Below are positions 54,786 to 63,828 of a DNA stretch of 64,000 nt, one piece after another. Position numbers and translations under genes: made by a program. The notes under the pieces are model-generated. The model searched no databases, was not told the DNA's origin, and saw only the letters and a list, made by a program, of their open reading frames with translations. Numbering within the stretch: the stretch's first letter is position 1; every line of letters begins with the position of its first letter. This DNA comes from Geobacter sp. (GTDB lineage Bacteria > Desulfobacterota > Desulfuromonadia > Geobacterales > Pseudopelobacteraceae): positions 62,001-126,000 of the forward strand of contig WKKS01000008.1 of assembly GCA_009684515.1 (NCBI GenBank), written 5' to 3'.

Positions 54786-56423
54786 ATGATTTCAGCGAAT
54801 AATGTAACATTGTCCTACGGCAAACGCGTCCTTTTCAAGGACGTCAACATCAAGTTCACTCCCGGAAACTGCTACGGCCTGATCGGTGCTAACGGCGCCG
54901 GGAAATCAACCTTCCTCAAGATTCTTTCAGGGGAGATCGAAGCAGATAAGGGTGAAATATCTGTCGGTTCAAAGGAGCGGATTGCTGTTCTTCGCCAGGA
55001 TCAATTTGCCTTTGACGAGGAAACAGTTTTTAACACGGTGATCATGGGACATAAGCGTTTGTACGATGTTATGACCGAGCGCGAGGCGATTTACTCCAAA
55101 GCCGAGTTTACCGAAGAGGATGGCGTTCGTTCGGCCGAACTGGAAGGTGATTTTGCCGAAATGAACGGTTACGAGGTGGAATCCGAGGCTGCTGTTCTGC
55201 TGAACGGTCTTGGTATTTCGGAAGAATTGCGCGGCAAGCGGATGAAGGAGCTGGAAAGCGGCGACAAAGTGCGCGTGCTGCTGGCTCAGGCGTTGTTCGG
55301 CAATCCGGACGTGCTGCTGCTCGACGAGCCCACCAACAACCTTGACCTTAAATCAATCAAGTGGCTGGAAGATTTTCTTTATCGTTTCCCTAATACGGTA
55401 ATCGTTGTTTCGCATGATCGTCACTTTTTGAACCAGGTCTGTACCCATACGGCCGATATCGACTTTGGCAGGATTCAGATTTACGTCGGCAATTACGATT
55501 TCTGGTATCACGCAGCCCAATTGAACCTTAAGCAGAAGCAAAATGAGAATCGTAAGGTTTCAGAAAAGGCAGACGAACTGAAAGCTTTTATCCAGCGTTT
55601 CAGCTCCAATGCTTCCAAAGCCAAACAGGCTACCTCGCGTAAGAAACTGCTGGATAAGCTCACTCTGGAGGATATGCCGGTTTCTTCGCGCAAGTATCCG
55701 CATGTGGTTTTTAAGCCAGAGCGCCCTTGCGGTGATATCATTCTGGAGATTCAGGGCCTTTCCAAGATGGTCGATGGTGTTCAGGTTCTGAACAATCTGG
55801 ATCTGATCGTCCGCAAGGGTGACAAAATCGCTTTTGTCGGCGGGAACAGTGCGGCCCGTACAACTCTCTTTCAGATTCTGGCAGGTGAGATGGAGCCTGA
55901 CAGCGGCAGTTTCCGGTGGGGCGTGACGATAACCAATGCCTATTTCCCTAAAGAGAACAGTACCTATTTTGAAAACGATATGACGCTGATTGAATGGCTT
56001 GGTCAGTATTCACCCCCCACTGAGGGCGAAACTTTCGCCCGTGGCTTCCTTGGCCGCATGCTTTTTTCGGGCGAAGAAGCGATGAAGAAAACCAGCGTCC
56101 TCTCCGGTGGCGAAAAGGTGCGCTGCATGTTATCGCGCATGATGTTGACAGGAGCGAACGTTTTGATTCTGGACGAGCCGACCAACCACCTGGATCTTGA
56201 ATCAATTACCGCCCTGAACGACGGTCTGATTTCCTTTAGTGAAGTTATTCTGTTTGCGTCCCATGACCACGAGTTCGTTTCGACAGTTGCCAACCGGATT
56301 ATTGAGATTACACCCGGCGGCGTTATTGATCGCGTGATGGGCTTTGAGGAGTATCTGGAAGATGCGGATGTCTCGCGCGAACGTGATGAATATTATCACG
56401 GCCATGCCGAGTTGACGCTATAG
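54786..56423 (+). CDS. ABC-F ATPase (YbiT-like) with degenerate second Walker A
   Basis: 545 residues with two ABC ATPase domains and no membrane helices, the ABC-F layout of ribosome-acting translation factors. First domain: Walker A GANGAGKST near residue 40, signature ELESGDKVRVLLAQALF, Walker B DVLLLDEPTNNLDL. An inter-domain linker about residues 240-300 is Lys-rich. In the second domain the Walker A is GGNSAARTT at 352-360, with Arg 358 replacing Lys and Ala 357 replacing Gly, while signature LSGGEKVRCMLSRMML and Walker B VLILDEPTNHLDL are intact. So ATP use at the second site is doubtful unless Arg suffices. Confidence 0.9.
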   Translation: MISANNVTLSYGKRVLFKDVNIKFTPGNCYGLIGANGAGKSTFLKILSGEIEADKGEISVGSKERIAVLRQDQFAFDEETVFNTVIMGHKRLYDVMTEREAIYSKAEFTEEDGVRSAELEGDFAEMNGYEVESEAAVLLNGLGISEELRGKRMKELESGDKVRVLLAQALFGNPDVLLLDEPTNNLDLKSIKWLEDFLYRFPNTVIVVSHDRHFLNQVCTHTADIDFGRIQIYVGNYDFWYHAAQLNLKQKQNENRKVSEKADELKAFIQRFSSNASKAKQATSRKKLLDKLTLEDMPVSSRKYPHVVFKPERPCGDIILEIQGLSKMVDGVQVLNNLDLIVRKGDKIAFVGGNSAARTTLFQILAGEMEPDSGSFRWGVTITNAYFPKENSTYFENDMTLIEWLGQYSPPTEGETFARGFLGRMLFSGEEAMKKTSVLSGGEKVRCMLSRMMLTGANVLILDEPTNHLDLESITALNDGLISFSEVILFASHDHEFVSTVANRIIEITPGGVIDRVMGFEEYLEDADVSRERDEYYHGHAELTL

Positions 56424-56457
56424 ATGCTCTTTACTGCGCATGCTGCCAGGAGCTGAA

Positions 56458-56937
56458 ATGATTTCTGAATCCGCTCTCAAAATCCATTGGGTTCAACCCG
56501 ATTTGCAGGAAGAACGCTGGGAGTTTTTTAACCATCCTGCCAAACAGGGGTGGTATCAGAAACATGCGGCAACCTGGGAGCAGATCGAGTCCGGCTTCGC
56601 CGCAGGCCGGCTTGTACAGTATCCCCGTGCCGCGCAAATTGGAAATATCCCGGTTGCTCTTTCGTATCACAGTTACGATGAGTATCAGACGTATCTTGCC
56701 AAGGCAAAGCGTGGTTATAGGAAGAATTATTCCAGGATGGAAGATTCTCTGCAAAGCGACGGAGTGCTGACTCTCAAAGCACCGATAGTGTTGAACAATG
56801 CGGGCGAAGGTTTATTGTTTTCCGGATACAGGCGACTCTGTCTGGCTTGGAATTACGGCATGGTTCCTTACGTATGGCTTGGTTCGCTGACTGATAATCC
56901 GGGAGAGGTTGTGACACCGCATGAAAATATGGATTGA
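56458..56937 (+). CDS. Small protein with ParB/sulfiredoxin-like fold (tentative)
   Basis: 159 residues from the ATG at 56458 with AGGAG upstream; an in-frame ATG at 56440 is less well placed. The C-terminal half reads [36 protein letters not shown], in which [12 protein letters not shown] resembles the G-x-R-R substrate or DNA contact of ParB/Srx folds. The N-terminal half ([34 protein letters not shown]) is not recognised. Its end overlaps yaiI by 17 nt. Function unknown. Confidence 0.6.
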   Translation: MISESALKIHWVQPDLQEERWEFFNHPAKQGWYQKHAATWEQIESGFAAGRLVQYPRAAQIGNIPVALSYHSYDEYQTYLAKAKRGYRKNYSRMEDSLQSDGVLTLKAPIVLNNAGEGLLFSGYRRLCLAWNYGMVPYVWLGSLTDNPGEVVTPHENMD

Positions 56938-57379
56938 TGCCGATGCCAGCCCACGGGTTGTTAAAGAAATTGTGTTCCGGGCGGCTGAGAGATTGCAGGT
57001 TGAAGTTTGCCTGGTTGCAAACAAGCCTTTGTCAAAGCACCATTCGCATCTGATCAGCTCGATCGTGGTGTCAGAGGGGCCGGATGTTGCGGATGATTAC
57101 ATCGCTGAACACGCTTCTCCGCTTGATCTGGTTATTACCGCCGATATTCCGCTGGCGGCCAGGATTGTGGAAAAGGGTGGGGTAGCACTCGATCCGCGCG
57201 GCGAATTGTATACCGAAGAAAATGTGGGCGAGCGCCTTTCGGTGCGTGATCTGATGTATGATCTGCGGGCGGATGGCTTTGTCGGCGGCGGCCCGGCCCA
57301 GTTTGGGCTGGTTGATCGCCAGCGCTTTGCATCGGCTTTCGATCGCACCATTACAAGACTTCACAGAAAAACAACTTAG
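56921..57379 (+). CDS. YaiI/YqxD family PIN-like protein (DUF188)
   Basis: 152 residues, matching the DUF188 family: [59 protein letters not shown] (read in parts) and [22 protein letters not shown]. Conserved Asp residues in the first and third motifs recall PIN nucleases, but activity is unproven. Starts inside the previous gene (17-nt overlap) and ends 18 nt before the second ABC-F gene. Confidence 0.93.
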   Translation: MKIWIDADASPRVVKEIVFRAAERLQVEVCLVANKPLSKHHSHLISSIVVSEGPDVADDYIAEHASPLDLVITADIPLAARIVEKGGVALDPRGELYTEENVGERLSVRDLMYDLRADGFVGGGPAQFGLVDRQRFASAFDRTITRLHRKTT

Positions 57380-57397
57380 CAGGGAGTAAATTACCAA

Positions 57398-59026
57398 ATG
57401 GTTCATCTTTCCAATATTACCCGGCAGCACGGCTCACAGGTTTTGTTCCGGGATGCCAGTTTTCAGATTCTTCCCGGTACGCATACCGGTCTGGTCGGGC
57501 CTAACGGTGCCGGAAAATCCACAATATTCAGGATCATTACCGGCCAGGAGGATGTGGATTCCGGAGAAGTGATCATTCCAAAAAAGACTACTATCGGTTA
57601 TTTCTCGCAGGATGTGGGTGATATGTCCGGCCGTTCGGCACTTGAAGAGGTTATGTCCTCCTGCGCGGCTACGGTCAAGCTGGCGGAAGAGATGAAACTG
57701 ATGGAGGCAGCCATGTGTGAGCCTCAGTCAGATGATGAAATGACCGCCCTGCTTGAACGATATGGAACTGCTGTGGAAGAGTTCGAACATATGGAGGGTT
57801 ACGATCTGGATACCCGCGCCCAATCGGTACTGACCGGGCTTGGGATCGGCCCGGATCGCTATAACCAACCGGTTGAATCATTCAGTGGCGGCTGGAAAAT
57901 GCGGATCGCCCTGGCCGGGATTCTGACTCTGAAGCCGGATGTCCTTTTGTTGGACGAGCCGACCAACCATCTGGACGTTGAGTCGATTATCTGGTTGGAA
58001 GAGTGGCTCTCCTCTGAGTTTAACGGTGCCCTGCTGATGACCAGCCATGACCGGGATTTCATGAATCGGGTCGTCACGCGTGTCATCGAGGTTGCCAACA
58101 AGACGGTTACTACCTACGGCGGCAATTATGATTTTTATGAGCGCGAGCGGGATATCCGGTTTGAACAGCTGATCGCATCCCACAAACGCCAGCAGGAGAT
58201 GCTTGCCAAAGAGGAAGAGTTTATCGCCCGTTTTGCCGCGCGTGCTTCCCATGCCGCACAGGTGCAGTCCAGGGTTAAGAAGCTTGAAAAAATCGAGAGG
58301 ATTGAAATTCCGGCTGAGGAGAGAACGGTCCGTTTCAGTTTTTCTGATCCGCCCCGCAGTGGCGATGACGTGGCCGCTTTCGATAATCTTGGTAAAGTCT
58401 GGATAACGCCGGATGGCAAGGATAAACAGGTCTTCAGCGGTGTCAGCGGTATGGTGCGGCGCCTGAACAAGATCGCCGTGGTTGGTGTCAACGGCGCAGG
58501 TAAATCAACCTTTTTGAAGATCATGGCCGGCCAGACCGAAGCCACCACAGGCAGCATGACGATCGGCGCTAATGTTGAAATCGGTTACTTCAGCCAGCAT
58601 GCCATGGAACTTCTAAATCCTCAGCTGACCGTTTTCGAAACGTTGCAGGAGGCAATGCCGCTCGCCAATATCGGTGTCATCCGCAATTTGCTGGGTGCGT
58701 TTCTGTTTTCCGGCGACACAGTTGACAAGCGGATTGAGAATCTTTCCGGTGGTGAAAAAAGCAGGGTGGTGCTGGCAACCATCCTTTGCCGTCCGGTCAA
58801 TCTGCTGGTTCTGGATGAACCGACCAACCACCTGGATATCCGTTCACGCGAGATTCTGCTGGAAACACTTCAGAATTTCAGCGGCACGATAGTTTTGGTA
58901 AGCCATGACCGTCACTTTTTAAGATTGCTGGTTGATCGCGTTTTTGAGGTTGATCATGGCGAGATGCGAGTGTATGAAGGAACTTACGATTACTACCTCT
59001 CAAAAAGTCATCATGTGGCAGGATAG
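57398..59026 (+). CDS. ABC-F ATPase (Uup/YheS-like)
   Basis: 542 residues, two ABC domains. Walker A GPNGAGKST near residue 36 and GVNGAGKST near 367 are both intact, as are signatures FSGGWKMRIALAG and LSGGEKSRVVLAT and Walker B DVLLLDEPTNHLD / LLVLDEPTNHLD. The arm and linker region includes EEFIARFAARASHAAQVQSRVKKLEKIE (read in parts), typical of the ABC-F linker that reaches the ribosomal peptidyl-transferase centre. Likely a translation factor or ribosome-rescue factor; antibiotic protection cannot be inferred. Confidence 0.92.
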   Translation: MVHLSNITRQHGSQVLFRDASFQILPGTHTGLVGPNGAGKSTIFRIITGQEDVDSGEVIIPKKTTIGYFSQDVGDMSGRSALEEVMSSCAATVKLAEEMKLMEAAMCEPQSDDEMTALLERYGTAVEEFEHMEGYDLDTRAQSVLTGLGIGPDRYNQPVESFSGGWKMRIALAGILTLKPDVLLLDEPTNHLDVESIIWLEEWLSSEFNGALLMTSHDRDFMNRVVTRVIEVANKTVTTYGGNYDFYERERDIRFEQLIASHKRQQEMLAKEEEFIARFAARASHAAQVQSRVKKLEKIERIEIPAEERTVRFSFSDPPRSGDDVAAFDNLGKVWITPDGKDKQVFSGVSGMVRRLNKIAVVGVNGAGKSTFLKIMAGQTEATTGSMTIGANVEIGYFSQHAMELLNPQLTVFETLQEAMPLANIGVIRNLLGAFLFSGDTVDKRIENLSGGEKSRVVLATILCRPVNLLVLDEPTNHLDIRSREILLETLQNFSGTIVLVSHDRHFLRLLVDRVFEVDHGEMRVYEGTYDYYLSKSHHVAG

Positions 59027-59062
59027 GGCAGGGATTTATTCCATTTAAAGAGGGGGATTATT

Positions 59063-59221
59063 ATGGCTAAGCCGAATTATTCGTTTGAAAAGCGCAAGAA
59101 AGAGCTGGAACGCGTCAAGAAAAAGGATGAAAAAAAACAGCGTAAGCTTGAGCGGGGCGATGATGAGACCGAATCACCAGAAGGTGCTGAGGAATCAGAG
59201 TCCACTACCGAAGTACCTTAA
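59063..59221 (+). CDS. Small highly charged protein
   Basis: 52 residues, too short for most gene finders. Starts MAKPNYSFEKRKKELERVKK and continues into a Lys-rich helix, then an acidic Ser/Glu/Thr tail (DDETESPEGAEESEST). GGGGG precedes the ATG by about 8 nt. The opening resembles a widespread family of short proteobacterial proteins beginning with YSFEKR and a Lys/Glu-rich helix; function unknown. It lies 36 nt after the ABC-F gene and 24 nt before the dehydrogenase. Confidence 0.75.
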   Translation: MAKPNYSFEKRKKELERVKKKDEKKQRKLERGDDETESPEGAEESESTTEVP

Positions 59222-59245
59222 GGTCAAATGAGGGAGCAGGCTGAG

Positions 59246-60238
59246 ATGGGTGACAAAACCAAAATTGTTATTCTGGATGGTTATACAATCAATCCTGGAG
59301 ACAACCCCTGGAGTTCGGTGCAGGAGTTTGGGGATTGTACAATTTATGACCGCACTCCGGCTGAACTCAGGCTCGAGCGCGCCGGTGACGCCGAAATCAT
59401 TCTGCTCAGCAAGGTCAAGCTGGATGAAACGACGCTTAAGTCGCTCCCAAAACTCAGATACATTTCCATGTTGGCTACCGGTTACAATAATGTGGATATT
59501 GAGGCGGCGGGCAGGCTTGGAATCCCGGTTTCAAACATACCGGCCTACTCGACAGAATCTGTGGTCCAGACAACCTTTGCGTTATTGCTGGAGCTGGCGA
59601 TGCACGTCGGTCTGCACGACTCTGCTGTAAAGGATGGTGAATGGGTCCGTTGTCCGGATCACTCCTTCTGGAAAACGCCACTGATCGAGCTGGATGGGCT
59701 AACCATTGGCATTGTTGGTTACGGTACAATTGGTCGCGCGGTAGGGCGTGTTGCCAGAGCATTTGGCATGAAGGTTATTGCGTATGCTCCACGTATTCCA
59801 CAACTGCTCGAAAATGATGACGTACGCTTTCTCCCACTCAACGACCTGTTTGCATCTGCCGACGTTATCAGTCTAAATTGTCCGCAAACATCGGAAAATA
59901 GCGGTTTTGTGAATACTTCCCTGTTGAGTATGATGAAGCCGACCGCTTATCTGCTCAATCTTGCCAGGGGCGGACTGGTAAATGAAGCTGATCTGGCTCG
60001 AGCACTTTATACCGGCAAGATAGCCGGTGCCGGTCTTGACGTTGTCGCCCATGAGCCGATGTCAGCCGATAATCCGCTATTGACCGCACCAAACTGCGTC
60101 TTTACACCGCATATTGCCTGGGCATCTTTGGCTGCCCGTCAGCGCTTGATGGGCGTTGTCACCGCCAATCTGGCTGCGTTTACGGCCGGGAAACCGATAA
60201 ACGTTGTTAATGGCAGGTTTCTTGCTTCTGTACGCTGA
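59246..60238 (+). CDS. D-2-hydroxyacid dehydrogenase (NAD-dependent)
   Basis: 330 residues from the ATG at 59246 with GGGAG upstream; an in-frame ATG at 59228 adds six residues. NAD-binding GIVGYGTIGRAVG lies near residue 150, the catalytic Arg in NLARGGLVNEADL, a Glu in VVAHEPM and the His in FTPHIAWAS, the three conserved catalytic residues. Closest in style to hydroxypyruvate/glycerate dehydrogenases (HprA-like); exact substrate unknown. It begins after the small charged gene and is followed by the GGDEF-like gene. Confidence 0.9.
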   Translation: MGDKTKIVILDGYTINPGDNPWSSVQEFGDCTIYDRTPAELRLERAGDAEIILLSKVKLDETTLKSLPKLRYISMLATGYNNVDIEAAGRLGIPVSNIPAYSTESVVQTTFALLLELAMHVGLHDSAVKDGEWVRCPDHSFWKTPLIELDGLTIGIVGYGTIGRAVGRVARAFGMKVIAYAPRIPQLLENDDVRFLPLNDLFASADVISLNCPQTSENSGFVNTSLLSMMKPTAYLLNLARGGLVNEADLARALYTGKIAGAGLDVVAHEPMSADNPLLTAPNCVFTPHIAWASLAARQRLMGVVTANLAAFTAGKPINVVNGRFLASVR

Positions 60239-60259
60239 CTCTGCTTCATAAGGAATTAT

Positions 60260-61216
60260 ATGAGTGATGCATTTCAGGCAGCTTCAATCAAATTCCCTAT
60301 CCTGATTGTGGATGACAACCGACTGCAGCGCAGCGTGCTCGAAGCAAATCTTAAAGCTGCCGGATACGATGTAGTTGCAGCCGAAAACGGCAAAGAGGCT
60401 CTGGAAATTTTCAGAAAAGGACATTATCCGATTCTGATGACAGACTGGATCATGCCGGAGATGAGCGGATTGGAGTTGTGCCGGGCGATTCGTGCTGAAG
60501 AGCCTGCCCGCTACACCTATATAATTATCCTTACTTCATTGGATTCCAAAAACGATATCATCGCCGGACTGGAAGCCGGTGCTGATGAATACCTGATCAA
60601 GCCTGCCCATCAGGCCGAGTTGCAGGCCCGCCTTAAAACTGCCCACCGTATCCTTGAACTTGAAGATGCGAGAAACAAGTATATTGAAGAAATAAAAAGT
60701 CTTTCACTGATTGATCCGCCAACTGGAACTTTTAATCGCTGCTACATGGATGAACGATTACTACAGGAAATTAAACGCGCTTACCGTTACGAACGTTCAT
60801 TGGCGCTGATTCTTGTAGGAATCAACCACTTTGAGGAAACCGTGACAGAGTTCGGCCATTTTTCGGGCGATACGCTTTTGAAACATACTGCCGAATGTTT
60901 GTCAGAATCTACTCGAAAGGATGTTGACTGGATTGCACGCTACGGTGAAGGTGCCTTCATGGCGGTGTTACCCGAAACAGATACTGCTGGCGCAATGATT
61001 GTCGCCAAGCGATTAAGACTTAGAATTGCAACTATGGTAGTAAAAATGTATGACAAGGAATTAAGAATTACGGCAAGCTTTGGTGTGGCTGGTTTCACCG
61101 CCAGTCAGCAAAAACCCGGCTTCACTTCGGAAATTTTTCTGGATAAGGTTGACCGTTGTTTGAGTGAAGCGATGAATAGCGGGGAAGATACAATCAAAGG
61201 CGTTAAGATCGGCTGA
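60260..61216 (+). CDS. Receiver protein with degenerate GGDEF domain
   Basis: 318 residues. Residues about 10-130 are a receiver with all key residues (VDDNRLQR, MTDWIMPEMSG, ILTSLDS, IKPAH). Residues about 145-318 are a GGDEF fold, but the active site reads RYGEGAF (GEGAF at 229-233), the metal-binding Asp region is VGINHF (Gly 187 in place of Asp) and DPLTGLYNR is DPPTGTFNR. Diguanylate cyclase activity is therefore unlikely; it may bind nucleotides or act as a signal partner. Adjacent to a PilZ gene. Confidence 0.9.
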   Translation: MSDAFQAASIKFPILIVDDNRLQRSVLEANLKAAGYDVVAAENGKEALEIFRKGHYPILMTDWIMPEMSGLELCRAIRAEEPARYTYIIILTSLDSKNDIIAGLEAGADEYLIKPAHQAELQARLKTAHRILELEDARNKYIEEIKSLSLIDPPTGTFNRCYMDERLLQEIKRAYRYERSLALILVGINHFEETVTEFGHFSGDTLLKHTAECLSESTRKDVDWIARYGEGAFMAVLPETDTAGAMIVAKRLRLRIATMVVKMYDKELRITASFGVAGFTASQQKPGFTSEIFLDKVDRCLSEAMNSGEDTIKGVKIG

Positions 61217-61227
61217 GCAATTAATAA

Positions 61228-61581
61228 CTATTGAATACAGTTGGTTACCTTGTAGGTTTCACGCATGATTCTGCCATGATCATTGCACTGTCTGGCAACC
61301 AGATTCCTCAGTTGAACGAATGAATTCACATCCATCCCCTTTATCTTGACTCCAACACCACTCTCTTCTCTACGAACCACATCGGCATAAAAGTGTATAG
61401 GATCGTTTGGCGAGAAATTAACTGTAACACGAAGTGAGCTGTTTAGCGGGATCGCTTGTTTCGTCTTTATAAACAACCCTTGCAGGCAAATGTTTTGGAT
61501 ATCTCCAGAGAAATGATTGTTATCATGTGTGATTGAAGCACCTTCCATACATTCCACCCTGGTGAAATATCTTTTCTCCAT
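61228..61581 (-). CDS. PilZ domain protein (c-di-GMP binding)
   Basis: 117 residues, single PilZ domain. The c-di-GMP binding motif RxxxR is RYFTR (residues 4-8), and the second motif, normally D/NxSxxG, is NICLQG (30-35), with Cys in place of Ser. VVRREESGVGVKIKGM fits the end of the domain. No other domain, so it likely relays c-di-GMP to a partner by protein contact. Convergent with the GGDEF-like gene (12 nt between stops). Confidence 0.88.
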   Translation of the reverse strand: MEKRYFTRVECMEGASITHDNNHFSGDIQNICLQGLFIKTKQAIPLNSSLRVTVNFSPNDPIHFYADVVRREESGVGVKIKGMDVNSFVQLRNLVARQCNDHGRIMRETYKVTNCIQ

Positions 61582-61633
61582 CGGTCAGCTTCCTTTGAAA
61601 CATAATTTACTGAACAGTGAGATGTCATGCGAT

Positions 61634-61648
61634 TTTACTAATAGTAAA
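61634..61648. promoter_or_regulatory. Perfect palindrome upstream of the PilZ gene
   Basis: TTTACTA-A-TAGTAAA is a 15-bp perfect inverted repeat in the 283-bp gap before the PilZ gene, 53 nt from its ATG, a plausible operator position. Otherwise the gap (61582-61864) showed no gene or RNA I recognise. Confidence 0.3.
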
Positions 61649-61864
61649 CATCAACTATTGTCTGCATTTATTATGCCTGTTATCTAACGACTTGTTTTGT
61701 TGGGATAAGGCGTTAAGTGCCACCTGACGGATTTAGGTTGTGTAAATTAAACCGACAGCGGTTGTCAGATTCAGGCTGTCCATGATGCTGTATTTTGATG
61801 TAACTGGTGTTCCATGTGGCAAAAAAACCGACAAGGCGAAGAGCATGTTATTGCAGATATCCAC

Positions 61865-63283
61865 TCACCATTTCTGTTTTAGTTCAAAGGCCAGTATCTC
61901 TGGCAAATGTTTCAGGAATTTCAGTATGCTGCGTGGAGACCTCCAGAGCATGCTGGTGTAGCCCCAATGAATTCTGGGTCGCCGGTAAAATCTGCGGATG
62001 AATTCATTGTAAAGTTTTTCCAGCTGAGCTTTTGTCATGCCAGTTGGAACAAAAACAAAATTCATGCAGTTCATCAGCGGCCAGTTTTCTTCGAATTCGC
62101 CATGTTCCCGGATCGTTTTATAAACAGGCGCACCTGGAAAGGGTGTGAATTTGGTGACATTGATTTCTTCCAGTGGCAGCGTCAGGGCATAATCGATTGT
62201 GCGGCGTATGGCGGCCTCATCCTCGCCGGGCAGTCCAATCATAAATAGTCCTTTGACCCGCATTCCGGCATCTTTTACCATCTGCAACTTTCGCCCAACC
62301 TCATCGAGTTTAAAAAACTTTCGATGTTTTCTGACTACTTCCGGGTCACCGGATTCGATGCCGAAATTCACCTGCCAGCAGCCAGAACCCTTTAAAAGTG
62401 ATAACAGCTCTTCGTCCACATGTTCAAGCCTGGCGATACAGTTGTAGGTTACATCAAGTTGTTTCTGTTCTTTCAGTTCGCAAAAACGTGTCACGCGTTT
62501 GCGATCAAAAGTGAACAAATCGTCGTAGAAAAAGACGTGACGAATGCCATACTTTTCGTTGAGCATGGTAACATGCTCGATAATATATTCCGGAGAATTG
62601 AAGCGGAAACCTCTGGCAAAGACTGATCGATCGCAATATGAACAACTGTAAGGGCAGCCGCGGCTTGATATTATGCTGGAGTTGGGGGCTGTCGGAAAAC
62701 TGAAAAGTGGCAGGGTGTAGCGTTCCGGAAAGTTTGGCAACAGATGATAAGCCGGAAAGGGAAGTTGATCCAGATCTTCTATCAGCTCCCTTTGGGCGGT
62801 GCTTGTACCTATGCCGTCCTTTCGGTAGGCGATTCCGTGAATCTGGCTCACATTGACCAGATCGCTTTTTGCCAGTTCCAGCATGGTCAGTTCCCCCTCT
62901 CCAATGACAAGATAGTCAATGGCCGGGAATGAATCCAGCAACGGAGAGCCGATTGTGCAGGCGTGGGCCCCGCCAAATACTGTAACTATTTCAGGTTTAC
63001 GCCGTTTGATAAGTTCGGCAATCTGATATCCCTCCATAAATGAGGAAGTTGTACAGGAAAAACCTACTAGGTCCGGCTTCTTGGCAATTATTATCTCAAG
63101 TATGGCTTCAACTGGAGCGGGTGCTGCGTAACAGTCAACAATTTCAACCGGCACTTTATTTTGCTCCAGAACAGCAGCAATGCTCAGGAGTCCGAGCGGC
63201 GGCATCAGATTGAAAATAGTAGTTATGTCCTGTACTCCAGGCAGGAAGTTATTTCCGTAGGGGTGGACGAACAATACTTTCAC
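61865..63283 (-). CDS. B12-binding-domain radical SAM protein
   Basis: 472 residues. Residues about 1-165 form the B12-binding type domain (VGFSCTTSSF, VFGGAHACT, YLVIGEGELTMLEL). The radical SAM cluster motif CPYSCSYC (Cys 210, 214, 217) follows ISSRG, then FYDDLFTF and NFGIESGDPEV for SAM binding, and GLFMIGLPGE. The C-terminal region has EINVTKFTPFPGAPVYK, a common feature of this family. No DxHxxG loop seen. Its ATG overlaps the cupredoxin stop as ATGA, so the pair is coupled. Substrate unknown. Confidence 0.9.
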   Translation of the reverse strand: MKVLFVHPYGNNFLPGVQDITTIFNLMPPLGLLSIAAVLEQNKVPVEIVDCYAAPAPVEAILEIIIAKKPDLVGFSCTTSSFMEGYQIAELIKRRKPEIVTVFGGAHACTIGSPLLDSFPAIDYLVIGEGELTMLELAKSDLVNVSQIHGIAYRKDGIGTSTAQRELIEDLDQLPFPAYHLLPNFPERYTLPLFSFPTAPNSSIISSRGCPYSCSYCDRSVFARGFRFNSPEYIIEHVTMLNEKYGIRHVFFYDDLFTFDRKRVTRFCELKEQKQLDVTYNCIARLEHVDEELLSLLKGSGCWQVNFGIESGDPEVVRKHRKFFKLDEVGRKLQMVKDAGMRVKGLFMIGLPGEDEAAIRRTIDYALTLPLEEINVTKFTPFPGAPVYKTIREHGEFEENWPLMNCMNFVFVPTGMTKAQLEKLYNEFIRRFYRRPRIHWGYTSMLWRSPRSILKFLKHLPEILAFELKQKW

Positions 63284-63678
63284 TCAACAACCTCCAGAAC
63301 CGCTTCCATCCCTTTTTCGCGATGACTGTGCATGAATGGTAGCTTTTTGCTGCAGTAAATTGAATATTTCCCGGTTTTGAGAGGAATAAAGAAAAAACTC
63401 TTTGGATCACGGGAAAGTGATTCGTTAATGCTGATGCCGGCTTCAGGTGCATTAATGACGAAATCGTGCGGCACAATAAATGAAGTTTTGTGTACTTTTA
63501 TCTCAACCGGCACGTTTACTTTGACTACAATATGAGCGGGCTTAAAGGAATATTCACTGCCGGTAATTTCAATTCGCTGGATTCCGTCATTTTCAATGGG
63601 TACTATCACAGGAATCTCCGCTGCAATGCAGGTTAGTGCGCCTGTAATTAACATTATCAAGATTAATATGGTTTTCAT
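63280..63678 (-). CDS. Secreted cupredoxin-domain protein
   Basis: 132 residues with an N-terminal signal peptide (hydrophobic 3-18, cleavage likely after IAA). The rest is a small beta-barrel. Possible type-1 copper ligands: His 71 (VPHDFVI), Cys 109 (YCSKK), His 117 or 119 (FMHSHREKGM) and Met 124. It resembles the cupredoxin domains of oxidase subunit II-like proteins. Periplasmic electron carrier or copper-binding protein. Its stop overlaps the radical SAM ATG. Confidence 0.8.
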   Translation of the reverse strand: MKTILILIMLITGALTCIAAEIPVIVPIENDGIQRIEITGSEYSFKPAHIVVKVNVPVEIKVHKTSFIVPHDFVINAPEAGISINESLSRDPKSFFFIPLKTGKYSIYCSKKLPFMHSHREKGMEAVLEVVE

Positions 63679-63828
63679 GGCTCCTCCTATTGACCGGATA
63701 GCTTATATTTGCAGAAAGTTTCAATGATTGCCAGTACAAACATAAACTCAGAATCTTATGGCAATTGTTATAAATTCACTAACCGCATAAACATTGACAT
63801 GCCTTACCATGTAAAGGATTATAATTCC

